A stretch of DNA of 64,000 bases from Cryptomeria japonica (lineage: Eukaryota; Streptophyta; Pinopsida; Cupressales; Cupressaceae). This document shows, one piece after another, positions 8,962-18,789 of this stretch; position 1 is the stretch's first letter, and each line of letters starts with the position of its first letter. Under the pieces are notes generated by a model that saw nothing but the letters and a program-made list of their open reading frames with translations, was not told the DNA's origin and searched no databases. The position numbers and the translations under genes were made by a program. The stretch lies in contig NC_081405.1 in the NCBI RefSeq assembly GCF_030272615.1, positions 573,467,252 to 573,531,251 on the forward strand, read 5' to 3'.

Positions 8962-11900
8962 TAGATAGAAAGTATGAGAAACTGAGAAGACTCTTGAAGA
9001 AGATCCACTCCACATCAAAGAATCATCTATGAGAAAAGAGGGGATGTGAATGTTAGCCAACCAAGCTTGAAGGGGCTCAATGATGGGATGAACACTAATA
9101 AGATCGATCCATTTGCCATTTCCAATATAATCATCCACCCAGTAGTTGAACCTCACCACACATCTCTCTTTAAGCTGTAACACACAATTAAAGTCAATCA
9201 GAGGCTCATCTCCAACCCACCAATCATCCCAGAAATGAATTTTCCTCCCATTTCCAAGAATCCATATTGAGCCATTAAGAATAATAAATTTAGAATTATA
9301 AAAATTAGTCCAAAGATCAAAGGTCGCAACTGGTAAATTATAATTTTGTAAGGCACTTTGGATAGGAATACCATTAACATGGTATTTGTTGTGACAAATA
9401 GAGATCAATTCATTAGAATCCTTCAAGCATCTCCATAATTTTTTGGCCATAAGGGCTTTGTTGAAATCATAGATGTGCCTAATAGAAAGGCCTCCAAGTC
9501 TCTTTAAGAGACACACTTGATTCCAGGCCATAATATGAAGGTGATTTTTTGATTCAATACCTATCCATAAAAACAATTATAAGATTGTCTCCATGCGATC
9601 AACAAATTTTGAAGGAACTTTAAACAGATTCATAGTATAGACTGGTTGATTTTGCAAATAGGCCTTAATTAAATGAAGCTTACCAGCTTGGCTCAAAAGG
9701 GAACCTTTCGAACCTACCAACTTATTCTAGAAGTAATCAATCTAACCGTACCAGAAGGAATTAGGGGCACATCCTGAACACAACGGTAATTCCAAATAAG
9801 TCTCCGGTAATGAGGATAAATTACAACCAAGAATATCAGGTATCTTGGTTTGTCTATGGGCAAGTGTGTTAAGGAAAAAAGTAGGGCTTTTTGGCAGGCT
9901 GATCCTCTACCCAAAACTTCTTTCATAAAGATTAAGAATAGACTTCAAGAGTTTAGCTTCTGTCATAGAAATTTCCCCATCAACAAAGTATCATCCACAA
10001 ATTTCTAGTGGGAGAAAACTTGGGATTGAGAGGAGGGGCAAAGCCCTTTGAGTCTTCCAAACCTCATCTCTCTCAGAATAATTTTATTGAGAGAATCACC
10101 CATTAGAATGAAAAGAAGTGGTGAAAGGGGATCACCCTGCCTAATACCTCTAGATGCCAAGAAAAAACCTGAAGGGGAACTATTGAATAAAATAGATAAC
10201 TTTGAAGTAGATATGCAATGATTCACCAACCGAATTAATTGATCACAAAAACCAAAAGCCCATAGAATTTTTATTAGAAAGTCCCAATTAACCCTGTTGT
10301 AAGCTTTAAGAAGATCAAGATTAAGCAAAAATCCAGGTTTCTTGTTGACCGATAAAAAGTGAATGTTCTCATGAACAACAATGATACAATCCACAATTTG
10401 TCTTTCGGAAGCAAAACCATTCTTATGTTTTGAGATCAAAAGAGGAAGAAATTTCTTCAACCTAAAAACAAGAATCTTTGTGAAGATGTTGTAGATAGAG
10501 TTACATAGGCTGATAGGTCTGAAATCCTAAAAACAATTGGCATCTGATATTTTTGGGATCAAAATAATGAAAGTGGCATGGAGCTCTTTTAAAAGAGAGC
10601 GAGAACCAAAGAACTCTCTAGGAGCATCCACAATATCCCTTCCCACAATCTGCCAAAAAACTTGAAAAAAGAACATGGGAAAGCCATCGAGTCCAAGGAC
10701 CTTGTTTCCTTGAAAGGAGAAAACAACCTCTTCAATTTCCTCAAGCAAGGGAGTTCTGATGAGCGCCTTGTTCATCCTTTGGGATAGGTTGTTGGGGATC
10801 TCACAAAGTAATTCTTTCTAGCAACTCACATCCAATTGCCCCTCCTAAGCCAGAAGGGAGGAGAAAAAATGAATAGTTTCTTGACTCATCTCTTCCTATT
10901 TATCAATCCAGTGGTTATTAACATTAATCTTCTTTATTTTGTTGGAGGCTTTGTGTTTCAGAATTGTCATGTGAAAAAACTTGGTGTTCATGTCCCCACT
11001 TTTGCGCCAGATGGCTCTAGACTGTTGTTTCCAATATTCTTCTTCTTTAGAAATAATATCATGAAGTTTAGAGAGGATTTCAACTTCCTTGTCCATGATA
11101 TGAGGATCATAACCCAAGGTTTGAATGTGTTGTTGAATATATCAAGATCCTTTTTAAGAGAGTCCTTCCTTTGGAAGATATCACCAAAACAAGATTTATT
11201 CCATTTCTCGACATTGGATTCCACATTAAAGAGTTTTTTGACCCTGGATATCAATATCCCACCATTCAACATTTTTTCCATATAGGTCATTATTTAGGGT
11301 CCACATCTTCTCAAACCTGAAGGGGAAATATTTCCTTCTAGAGAGAGAAGATATACTCATAATGATCAGAAAATGGTCAGATCCAATCCTTGAATAAGAA
11401 GAGAGATAACATGAAAATTCCATCATCCAGTCTGGGGAAAAGAGCCCCCTAACCAACCTAACTTGGATAAGATCATAACCACTATGTCTGTTTGCCCAGG
11501 TAGATCTAGCTCCATTAAGCTCCACGTCCATCAAACCCAAAGAATTAATCATGTCAAACACATATTTCTTATTATCTTCATAAATTTGAGCCCCTCCCAT
11601 TTTCTCATCATTTGAGAGTGGGGTGTTAATGTTCCCCATAAAAATCCATTATCCTTAGGGACATATTGTCTAGCATTAATCAAAGAAGACAAAAAAGCTT
11701 TTCTAGCATTTTTATTGTTCGGAGCATAAATGTTGGAAATGATCCACGAAGAACCATCTTTCAGATTAGTGAATCTAGTGGTAACATGGTTATAAATGGA
11801 GAGGATAGTCGTACCTTGGATGATTCTTAGATTCTATAATAAAACAATACCACCAAATGTGCCATCAACATCAGAGCAATGAACACCACAGTCTTTAAAA

Positions 11901-12052
11901 ACAGCTACCTTCATTTTCTCCAGTCTGCCAGACAACATTTAAGTTTCTTGAATAAGGAAGTAGTCAGGTCTATGATCTCGCACCAAATTAGAGAAGAGAT
12001 AATTCTTGTGGGGGTGATTAACCCCCCTAATATTCCATGAGATGATCCTCAT
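8962..12052 (-). pseudogene. LINE-A ORF2, 5' part: endonuclease and reverse transcriptase
   Basis: The frame opens with MRIISWNIRGVNHPHKNYLF at 12052, the start of an APE-type endonuclease, with 'DYFLIQET' (active-site Glu) and 'YSRIGSDHFLI' (active-site SDH). The RT follows: 'KVLGLDGFPMFFFQVFW' (about 10700), 'FLLNLDLLKAYNRVNWDF' (motif A, catalytic Asp kept), 'ASRGIRQGDPLSPLLFILM' and the polymerase box 'KFVDDTLLMG' near 9985, which is intact. The thumb and linker run to SVSHTFYLLI, where LINE-B cuts in. The start ATG overlaps the stop of ORF1 as ATGA (12049-12052). Several stops and frameshifts are present. It nicks target DNA and copies LINE RNA in live relatives; this copy is dead. Confidence 0.87.
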
Positions 12053-13631
12053 TTAACAGGGGAGAGGGATCCAATCCACATTTCCTGAAGAGTTCTTTGG
12101 GCTGCATGGACAATCTCTGCTTTACTTTGTTTATCCATGTTGAACATATTTTTTGGCCTTCCCACCCCTCTTGGTTCAGATCCACAATCCACTCTCTGTC
12201 TATTCCGAGCTTTAACTCTAGTTGAGCCCAATGCCGAGCCATTTTTGAAAGAAGCAGGGGAGCTGCATTTACGGTTTTGGGGTTTGAGTTCAATAAAAGA
12301 ATTTGAATCTTCAACCTGTTTCTCAGAAGATTTATTTTCTAATAACCTAACAATACTTTGATAAATTTGGGAATCTGGGGAACTGCACACCTCCATGTTA
12401 TGCATAGAACTAGTCTTTAGATTAAGGGATTCACCCATAACTTGAGAGTCAGGATGTCAAGACTCCACTTGAGGAGAAGCACCCTGATCATTTGAAAAGT
12501 CAACATATCTACAGGAGGATTCTGGATATTATCATTCAAGGCCACTTTCCCAAATTGATCATCCTAGCTAGAAGACACCTCTCCCTCAAAAGACAAGGTC
12601 TACTAGGACTCTCCAGGTGGGACTAGCTGGGATGATTTCTTCTTCCAAACTTTTTTCAAAGGAGATTTCTTCGGACAATCCCTAGCCCAATCACCAACTT
12701 TTTTCCAATGAAAACACACAAGGGCATGGACTCATATTCCACTTTCTAAACACTTTTCCCCAATTTTGAGTTCAAAGACATTTCCAAGGAAGATCAACAG
12801 ATTGCTTAATATTGACACATTAACGAGCTTAAACCAATCTTCTTTTAGCCACAGTCATCGGATCGATACAGAAGAGCTCACAAAAACAAGTAGACAAATC
12901 TAAAAATATTTCCTCATCCCAATATTCCAAGGGTAGGCAAAGGAGGAGAACCCAAATGAAGGCTTAATTGCATTCCCAATCTTTAGGATTAAACCCAAGC
13001 ACCCATTTTTTCAATGCTAAAGATGATTTATCCAACATTCAGGGGCCTCCAGATAAAATAGATCTTACATCCTCATCACAGGTAAAGGAAAAGGAGAAAA
13101 AACCATGAGCCATAACAATCACCTCAATCTGACCTTTCCCTTTCCACTTGCGGGCCACCCAAGCCTGAACCGACTCAATATAAGGGCTTTGACCAACAAA
13201 TTTTCCAACCAAAACAAAGGCCAAGTTAGCCATGTTTTTATCCATAATAGAGTCCAATATAGAGATGGAAAAGGAATCAGACTCCAGCTCTGCACACTGG
13301 AAAACAGGGGAAGTCAACTTACCCTTGAGGCGTGAACCAAAAAGTGCCGACCATTTCTTATTGCAAACAGAAGAAGAGGACGCCTCCTTCTTCTTGGAAT
13401 ATTCCATGGGACCCTCCACCGTATGCGAGGCAGATACACTGTCAGGACGACCATCCTTGTTACACGTTGGAACTTGCAGGGTTCCACCATCCCACATCGC
13501 ATTGCCCCCTCCATAAGATTTTTCCTCCTCCTTCGCATCTCTTGTGAGTCCCTCCACGTGAACTCCATCGAGTCCGCCATTTCTGCAATTTCCCACCCTT
13601 GAAGATTCAAATTCTTCGTCAACTCCACCAT
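12049..13631 (-). pseudogene. LINE-A ORF1: gag-like protein with DUF4283-like domain and knuckle
   Basis: Reading from 13631, an N-terminal leader (about 130 residues, Lys/Ser-rich) is followed at about 13235-13040 by 'FVLVGKFVGQSPYIESVQAW' and 'KGKGQIEVIVMAHGFFSFSF', a DUF4283-like fold typical of plant L1 ORF1. A knuckle near 12720 reads CFHWKKVGDWARDC, where the second Cys is Trp and the His is Asp, so zinc binding is probably lost. The tail 'VGRPKNMFNMDKQSKAEIV' ends in a TGA overlapping the ORF2 start. The N-terminus is open in two frames (one starting MVELTKNLNLQGWEIAEMAD at 13631), which suggests an early frameshift. ORF1 proteins bind and package LINE RNA. Confidence 0.8.
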
Positions 13632-13638
13632 TTCATGT

Positions 13639-13653
13639 ATTTGATGTTATGTG
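13639..13653. repeat. Target-site duplication of LINE-A, right copy
   Basis: Exact copy of the 15 bases at 1126-1140. It is followed by 126 bp of T/A-rich DNA including a TA microsatellite (about 13738-13760) before the segmental duplication begins. Confidence 0.92.
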
Positions 13654-13941
13654 AAGGATTTGTATATATTTACTATTTCTTTTTCAAACAATTTGTATAA
13701 AATTTAATGTCATGAATAAATTTGCTATTATATATTTATATATATATATATATATATATACTAATGACATGATTGTAACTCTTGTGCATCAATATTTTTG
13801 CATGATTCTATAGCCACAAATAAAAATTGATTAGGTTTGTAGAACCCATCTAACCAAGACTTTTTAGATGTACCAAAGGTTGACGATGGTTCTAGAACTA
13901 GATTAGGTTGTCAACAAGGGTTTACTCATTAATACCAAGTA

Positions 13942-14130
13942 CTAAGAGATTTCTTTTTCAATGGTTGCCGAGTGTTTAGGTGGTTCTATAAGCTTCAGTA
14001 AATGTGGATATACAAAGAGAGGAATGGGAGAATATGAAAGAGGTGGATTGTGATGTTCATCAAGGATTTTATTGAAGTTGCAAACGTTATTTAGGGCACT
14101 AATAGGCACATAGAGCATAAAAATAGACAA
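13942..14130 (-). CDS. Small ORF (62 codons) open in both duplicate copies
   Basis: MSIFMLYVPISALNNVCNFN to ...PPKHSATIEKEIS. The partner at 58621-58809 keeps the same start, length and stop but differs at six residues (three in the first 22). No family is recognised. It lies downstream of the RING gene on the same strand. With so many replacements in 62 codons, protein constraint is doubtful, and it may be chance coding in 3' flanking DNA. Confidence 0.25.
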   Translation of the reverse strand: MSIFMLYVPISALNNVCNFNKILDEHHNPPLSYSPIPLFVYPHLLKLIEPPKHSATIEKEIS

Positions 14131-14421
14131 CCATTAATTTGTGATAAGGAAAAATACATTAAAAATGATTCATTAACTTTAGAGTCAAATTGTTAGATTT
14201 AATTAGTTTGTCTTCCAAAATATGATTCATTTGTATTTGCAAGAGTAAAAATATTATTTATTTATTAATTTTGATTAATATATGTAGATATATTTTATTA
14301 AAAAAGAGGTAGAATTTTCACAATAAAATCAACCTTACATATTCACAATTCAATTGTATTAGATTTTGATCAACAAAATAATATAATAATTTATGATATG
14401 AGATTTCCACAATCAGTGCTG

Positions 14422-14518
14422 TATTCTCTTGATTTTTTGTGGATTCTATTATGTATGTATTTTTAATCATCAGGAAAAATACATACACAATTGATTCTAG
14501 AAAAAAATCAAGAGAATA
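14422..14518. repeat. Long inverted repeat (hairpin) 3' of the RING gene, copy 1
   Basis: An arm of about 43 bp starting TATTCTCTTGATTTTTT and ending GTATGTATTTTT is followed by a ten-base loop and its near-perfect reverse complement. It lies 135 bp beyond the RING stop codon, so it may be in the 3' UTR or just past it. The second duplication copy keeps the hairpin (59101-59198). It could be a decayed foldback transposon, a small-RNA precursor or a 3'-end structure. Nothing in the sequence decides between these. Confidence 0.75.
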
Positions 14519-14652
14519 TAATAATTTTTCACTTTTGTCTTATAAATAAAATATAAATTGTTATAGAGTATTAATATAACAACTACATAAATTTTAAAAT
14601 CATGCTATTATCAGAACATAAGAAAGAGAACTACTTTGTAGTCGTCCACAAA

Positions 14653-15345
14653 TTATCCCCAAACACTAGCTGAAAATCTGTGTGTACCGATTTCTCCATC
14701 TCCAACAGCTTCCATCCAATATGTCCATTTATATGCTGGCAACCTGCATATGGGACACTGATTTTCCCTCTTCAACCATTCTTCAATGCATTTCCTGTGA
14801 AATATGTGGCGTTCATCACAACGCAAATGGCATGCTGCTTCTACCACTTCATAATTGAATAAACAAATTGGACAATCAGCAATTTCATTAATATGATTCT
14901 CTGAAATGTTTATGGTGGGCAGTCCTTCTACCATTTGTCTTATCTCTCTCTCCCTCTGTCTCTCTACTCTTACTTTCAGATCGCTTGACGAGATTCCCGC
15001 AATCATATTTTCTACCATGTACAAATTAAGATCGATCTCTATGATTTGATCACGGAATAAGTCGCATTCAGGCATGGGAATCTCCCACATGCATCTCTCC
15101 ATTTCGACTTCAGAAGCGTCAAACACCTGCTGTAATGAACCAAGAACAATCTTAAACCGGTTAAGATGACATGCGAAGTTATAAGCTTGATTTTGTGGGT
15201 CTGCTTCGTACGCTGTTCTCTCTCTAATCAGATCAGTTTTCAATGCACAAACACGAGCGCTCAGGTCTGTTAAACAGTGCCCGTAAAGATCCAGCTCAAC
15301 TATGCTGTCATAAATGCTGTAATCTGCTTCTCCTTGATGGGCCAT
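14653..15345 (-). CDS. RING-H2 zinc finger protein, putative E3 ubiquitin ligase
   Basis: The frame is intact. The start is set at MAHQGEADYSIYDS (15345): the frame runs 11 codons further up to an ATG at 15378, but beyond that a stop closes it. That gives about 230 residues. The N-terminal 165 residues are helical and charged, with two Cys-containing stretches (YGHCLTDLSARVCALK and NFACHLNRFK) and an Arg-rich coil (VRVERQREREIRQMVEGLP). The RING lies at the C-terminus: CPIC, then C-DER-H-x2-H-x2-C, then CPIC followed by RLPAYKW. The usual C-x-H of RING-H2 is replaced by C-x3-H, two extra residues between the third and fourth ligands. RING-H2 proteins recruit E2 enzymes and ubiquitinate targets. 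No signal peptide or membrane segment is seen. There are no introns. The second copy (59361-60019) is frameshifted. Confidence 0.75.
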   Translation of the reverse strand: MAHQGEADYSIYDSIVELDLYGHCLTDLSARVCALKTDLIRERTAYEADPQNQAYNFACHLNRFKIVLGSLQQVFDASEVEMERCMWEIPMPECDLFRDQIIEIDLNLYMVENMIAGISSSDLKVRVERQREREIRQMVEGLPTINISENHINEIADCPICLFNYEVVEAACHLRCDERHIFHRKCIEEWLKRENQCPICRLPAYKWTYWMEAVGDGEIGTHRFSASVWG

Positions 15346-15399
15346 TTTCTTAACTGAATTACAGATTTGAAACTTCAAATAGTTGAGTTATAATTGATG

Positions 15400-16048
15400 C
15401 TCGCTCTCCTTCATGTATATCATATCATAGCAATAAATTAAAGAGTTAGAGAATGCGGCAACATCTTAGGTTTTAAGAAATGTAATAACCAGCACACCTA
15501 AGTATATGTAAAGTATGTCAGTAATTAAAATTAAATGTAATTGTAAATAAATATATAATCTAATGTAATTAAATTATTATTATTTAAATATCATTTACAT
15601 AAATGTTCAAATGAAGCAAGACTAAATACATTGACTCTTTGTATCCCAAAAAATATATTGTATTCAAATAAATTCAAACATAGAGGTCGAAAATCAGATT
15701 GACATTAACTCTAATTAAATACAAACCTTTATTAAACCCAAATTTCTAATTAAACCCAAACCCTAATCATAAATTAACAATAATCTTAATTGAACTATTT
15801 TTTTCTTCTTGTATCTTACCCTAATTAAATGTTAACCCTAAACCACAATTTACCATTTAAACTAATTGAACTATAGATTTTACTATATCATAATAAAATG
15901 ATCCTTGTTAAACCCCAACTCAAAAATCTCCAAATTCTTATATTATCATACTTGATGAATGCAACAAACCTAAATTCAAAATCAGCTGAGTATTACGCAG
16001 CCTACTTAGTGGTTTCAGCGGACACTGAAATTTACAGATTAGAGCCAG
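15400..16048. other. AT-rich flank between the RING gene and the 52-codon ORF
   Basis: This would hold the promoter of the minus-strand RING gene and, if real, of the plus-strand 52-codon ORF. About 15700-15870 has several degenerate AACCCTAA-type telobox words (for example CAAACCCTAATC, TTAACCCTAAAC). Teloboxes are known upstream of plant ribosomal and cell-cycle genes, but here they may be decayed telomere-like repeats. No clear TATA box was fixed. Confidence 0.4.
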
Positions 16049-16207
16049 ATGAAATGTGGTCTTAAGGATTTGTTGAGAAGGCTTCAGAAAATTCAGAGCG
16101 AAAGCCAAATTCCACAACGTTTGCCAGAAATGTGGTCTAATGGGCTACAGTGGACTATAGAGATGGCAGGGCAGGCAAAGCATGCACTTAATGAAATCTT
16201 AAAGTAA
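16049..16207 (+). CDS. Conserved 52-codon ORF, copy 1
   Basis: ATG at 16049 to TAA at 16205-16207. It reads MKCGLKDLLRRLQKIQSESQ and continues through a Trp-rich middle (EMWSNGLQWTIEMAGQAKH) to LNEILK. The partner ORF at 60734-60892 has the same length and stop, with only two replacements (Leu to Val, Met to Val) and at least one silent change. An upstream TTTACAG could be a splice acceptor, so this may be an exon rather than a whole gene. No family is recognised. It looks amphipathic and helical and has no signal peptide. Confidence 0.45.
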   Translation: MKCGLKDLLRRLQKIQSESQIPQRLPEMWSNGLQWTIEMAGQAKHALNEILK

Positions 16208-16590
16208 ATATTAATAGCAGATGAAAATTATTGTTTGCCCTTTAGGCAACATTCCCCCTGTCTAAGGATTAGCAGAAAATGGGTTAGTCCAAAAGGATTT
16301 AAAATTTTCTAGGCTGGGATCTTACGAATGGTTTAAGATTCTATTTTTCAGAACAAAATAAATAGATATAAAACCTAAACCCTCACCATTGTGGCTAATT
16401 GTGGCTAATCGTGGCTTATCGTGGGCTGTGATGAAAAGGGAGCTCTGAACACCATAAATAAATTGGACCATCAACTTAGTAGACATTCATGTAGAAATGT
16501 GGTAACATTGACAGAGCGTTAGAGTTGTTTAACATTGAAATGTAATAACATTGAGAAGGTGATAGAGTTGTTTAACCTAATTTACATATT

Positions 16591-16800
16591 CTAAACAGGT
16601 AATAAAACATCATTAAAGAATGAAGATAAGGGTTTAGAAACATACAGAGCATGGAGGTAACGATCAGTAGCATGCTCTGAGAGCCTCCATATCTCACCCC
16701 CTTCGACTACTTTAGTAGAATACAATTTATAGCTGTCTTATTGCTTGTTTACCAGAACTCTTCGGCTACTTCTGCCTTGCCTCCTCGCCTTCCTCTCCTT
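16591..16800 (-). pseudogene. Small basic ORF, broken in copy 1
   Basis: The minus strand reads an Arg-rich start (KARRQGRSSRRVLVNKQ), then a TAA stop, then DSYKLYSTKVVEGGEIWRLS ... ATDRYLHALYVSKPLSS to a TAG at 16591. In copy 2 (61203-61409) the same frame has a Tyr codon where this copy has the stop. No ATG opens either frame clearly. It may be an exon of a gene split across the region. No family is recognised. Confidence 0.3.
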
Positions 16801-16991
16801 AAAAATAAAGAAAAAAAAATTGATTTTAACCATATTTATCTGTCACAATCTCTATGAATCTGTCAAAACATTTTTTTATTTTTTTAAACCAAAAAGTTAT
16901 AAGAGTATCTGGACTATATCTCTGCCTCCGTCCGATTCTTTCACCTTCTGTCAATTAGATATATCTAGTTCCATCATTATCAATCAATGCT

Positions 16992-17145
16992 CTACTAGTT
17001 TATATATATTAATATTATATATAAAATACATGGAGAGATATCTTTTTTTAAGTCTCTATTTTTTATCAATTTTATACCAAGACATCTTGAAAATGATATC
17101 TTTCCACACATTTTATATATAATATTAATATATTGAAGCTAGTAG
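16992..17145. mobile_element. Foldback (MITE-like) element, copy 1
   Basis: Arms of about 51 bp (16992-17042 and 17095-17145) start with CTACTAG and end with GATATC. They are near-perfect reverse complements around a 52-bp centre, and the whole is about 154 bp and AT-rich with no coding capacity. That fits a miniature inverted-repeat element. No clear target-site duplication is visible. The duplicated copy lies at 61607-61758. Confidence 0.65.
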
Positions 17146-17284
17146 CAGTCATGACACAACATGGAAAATATTATTAGATAAATTAATATGTGATTATAGT
17201 ATTGTATTATTAAATATAATTATATTAATATCTAATAATACTATTATATTTATAATTATTATAATTATATTCCTAATCATTATT

Positions 17285-18730
17285 TGGGTTAGGGTTTAGG
17301 GTTAGCATTAGGATTCTAATTTGTTATTAAGGTTAGATTAGGGATAGGTTTTAAGTTATGGTTAGGTTTAATTTCTAGGGTTAGTGTTAGGTTTATGGTT
17401 GCAGTTAGGGCTAAGGATTATTTCTAAGGTTAGCGGCTAGGGTTAGAATTAGGGTAGGGGTTGTGATTATGATTAGAGTTAGGGTTTATGATTATGGTAA
17501 GGCTTATCGTTAGGTTTATGGTTTATATCGTGGTTGGGATTAGGGTTAGAATCATGGTTAGGTTGAGGGTTTAGGGTTATGGTTAGGATTATGGCTAGGA
17601 TTAGGATTTACATAATCGTTAGGGTAAGGGTTAGGATTATGGTTAGGGTTACTATTTACATAAAGGTTATTGTTAGGGTAGGATTAGGATTTACATAATG
17701 TTTAGGGTTAGGGTTAGGATTATGGTTTGGGTTTACATCATGCTTAGGGTTATATTATGATTAAGATTATTATGGTTATGATTCAGATTATAGTTATAGT
17801 TAGGATTAGGATTATTATTAGGGTTAAGGTTAAGATTAATGATTAGGGTTAGGTTAATGGCTATATGGTTATGGTTAAGGTTTACATCATGGTTAGGATT
17901 AGGGTTTGCATCATGGTTATGCTTAGGGTTAGGATTAGCATTCTATTAGGGTTTACATCATGGTTGAATGTAGTGTCAGGTTTAGTGTTAGGGTTAAGTT
18001 TTAGAGTTGGGGCTTAGGATTATGGTTAGGGTTAGGGTTAGGGTCAGGGTTATGGTTTTGGTTAATATTTCAAGGTTAGGATTAGTATTATGGTTAAGGT
18101 TTACATCATGTTAGTGGTATTTTTAGGTTTAGGGTTAAGGTTTAATTTTGTTTAAAGTTAAGCTTCTAGTTCAATTCGGTTTTAGGGTTCAATCAATGTT
18201 ATTGTTAGCATTAAATTTGGTTTCAAGGTTATGGTTGGGATTGGGGTTAGGGTGAGGATTATGGTTGGGCTTAGGGTTTAGGGTTATTGTTATGATTATG
18301 ACTAGGCTTAGCGAGGCTGGTTAGGATTATGGTTAGGGTTAGGGTTTTCATCATGGTTAGGGGTAGTGTTAGGGGCGGAGATAGTGTTAAGGGTTAGGGT
18401 TAGGATTTAAATCATGCTTGAGGTTAGGATTAAATAACTAGGGTTAACATTTAGATTATAGTTGGGATTAGGTTTTAGGGTTATGGTTCAGATTATGGCT
18501 AGGGTTAGGGTTAGCATTATGGTTAGGGTTAGAATTATGGTTAGGGTTTACATAATGGTTAAGTTAGGGTTTAGCATTATTGTTAGGGTTACTATTTACA
18601 TCATGGTAAGGGTTAGGCTAAGAGTTATGGTTATAGGTTGCGCTAAGGATTAGGATTAGGATTAAAATCATGGTTAGTGTTTCCATCATAATTAGGTTTA
18701 TGATTATGGTTAAGGTAAAAAATTAGGGTT
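17285..18730. repeat. Degenerate telomere-like array with a recurring spacer, copy 1
   Basis: About 1.45 kb of TTAGGG-, TTTAGGG-, TTATGG- and TTAGGATTA-type words, all in the same strand sense. A second word close to TTTACATCATGG returns more than a dozen times, roughly every 50-150 bp, so the array has a higher-order unit rather than being only a decayed telomere. It probably derives from an interstitial telomeric repeat. Open frames in it are by-products of the repeat. Confidence 0.88.
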
Positions 18731-18789
18731 CAATTTCAAGTTGGTTTACAATTAAGTGTATGGTTAGTTTGATTTAGAGTTAAGCTTAG

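Larger units (their letters stand above)
1141..13638 (-). mobile_element. LINE-A: near-complete L1-type LINE with three ORFs, interrupted by LINE-B
   Basis: Reading the minus strand from 13638: ORF1 (DUF4283-like domain and CCHC-like knuckle), ORF2 (endonuclease, reverse transcriptase, thumb), then the LINE-B insertion, then the rest of ORF2 (zf-RVT-like region, RNase H), ORF3, and a 3' tail with a terminal hairpin at 1166-1187. Without LINE-B the element is about 8.1 kb, longer than usual plant L1s, and the excess is ORF3. A perfect 15-bp duplication flanks it. ORF2 stops just before the zf-RVT region at about 8962 and resumes there at about 4526, which links the two halves. The 5' end lies only 7 bp before the first ATG of ORF1, so a 5' untranslated region may have been truncated. 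The many stops and frameshifts make it inactive. Confidence 0.88.

Noticed and set aside
8800-9576. 258-codon minus-strand frame as one protein
   Set aside because: It is a chimera. The part above about 8962 is LINE-A ORF2 and the last 50 codons are antisense LINE-B tail.
15700-15870. Teloboxes as a regulated promoter
   Set aside because: The AACCCTAA words are degenerate and the region lies near telomere-like arrays, so no specific promoter claim is made beyond noting them.
16745-17122. 125-codon plus-strand frame
   Set aside because: AT-driven Phe/Leu/Ile-rich frame that runs into the foldback element. The duplicate copy does not keep it as a clean frame.
18462-18653. 63-codon frame rich in MVRVRIM repeats
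   Set aside because: A by-product of TTAGGG/TTATGG repeats.
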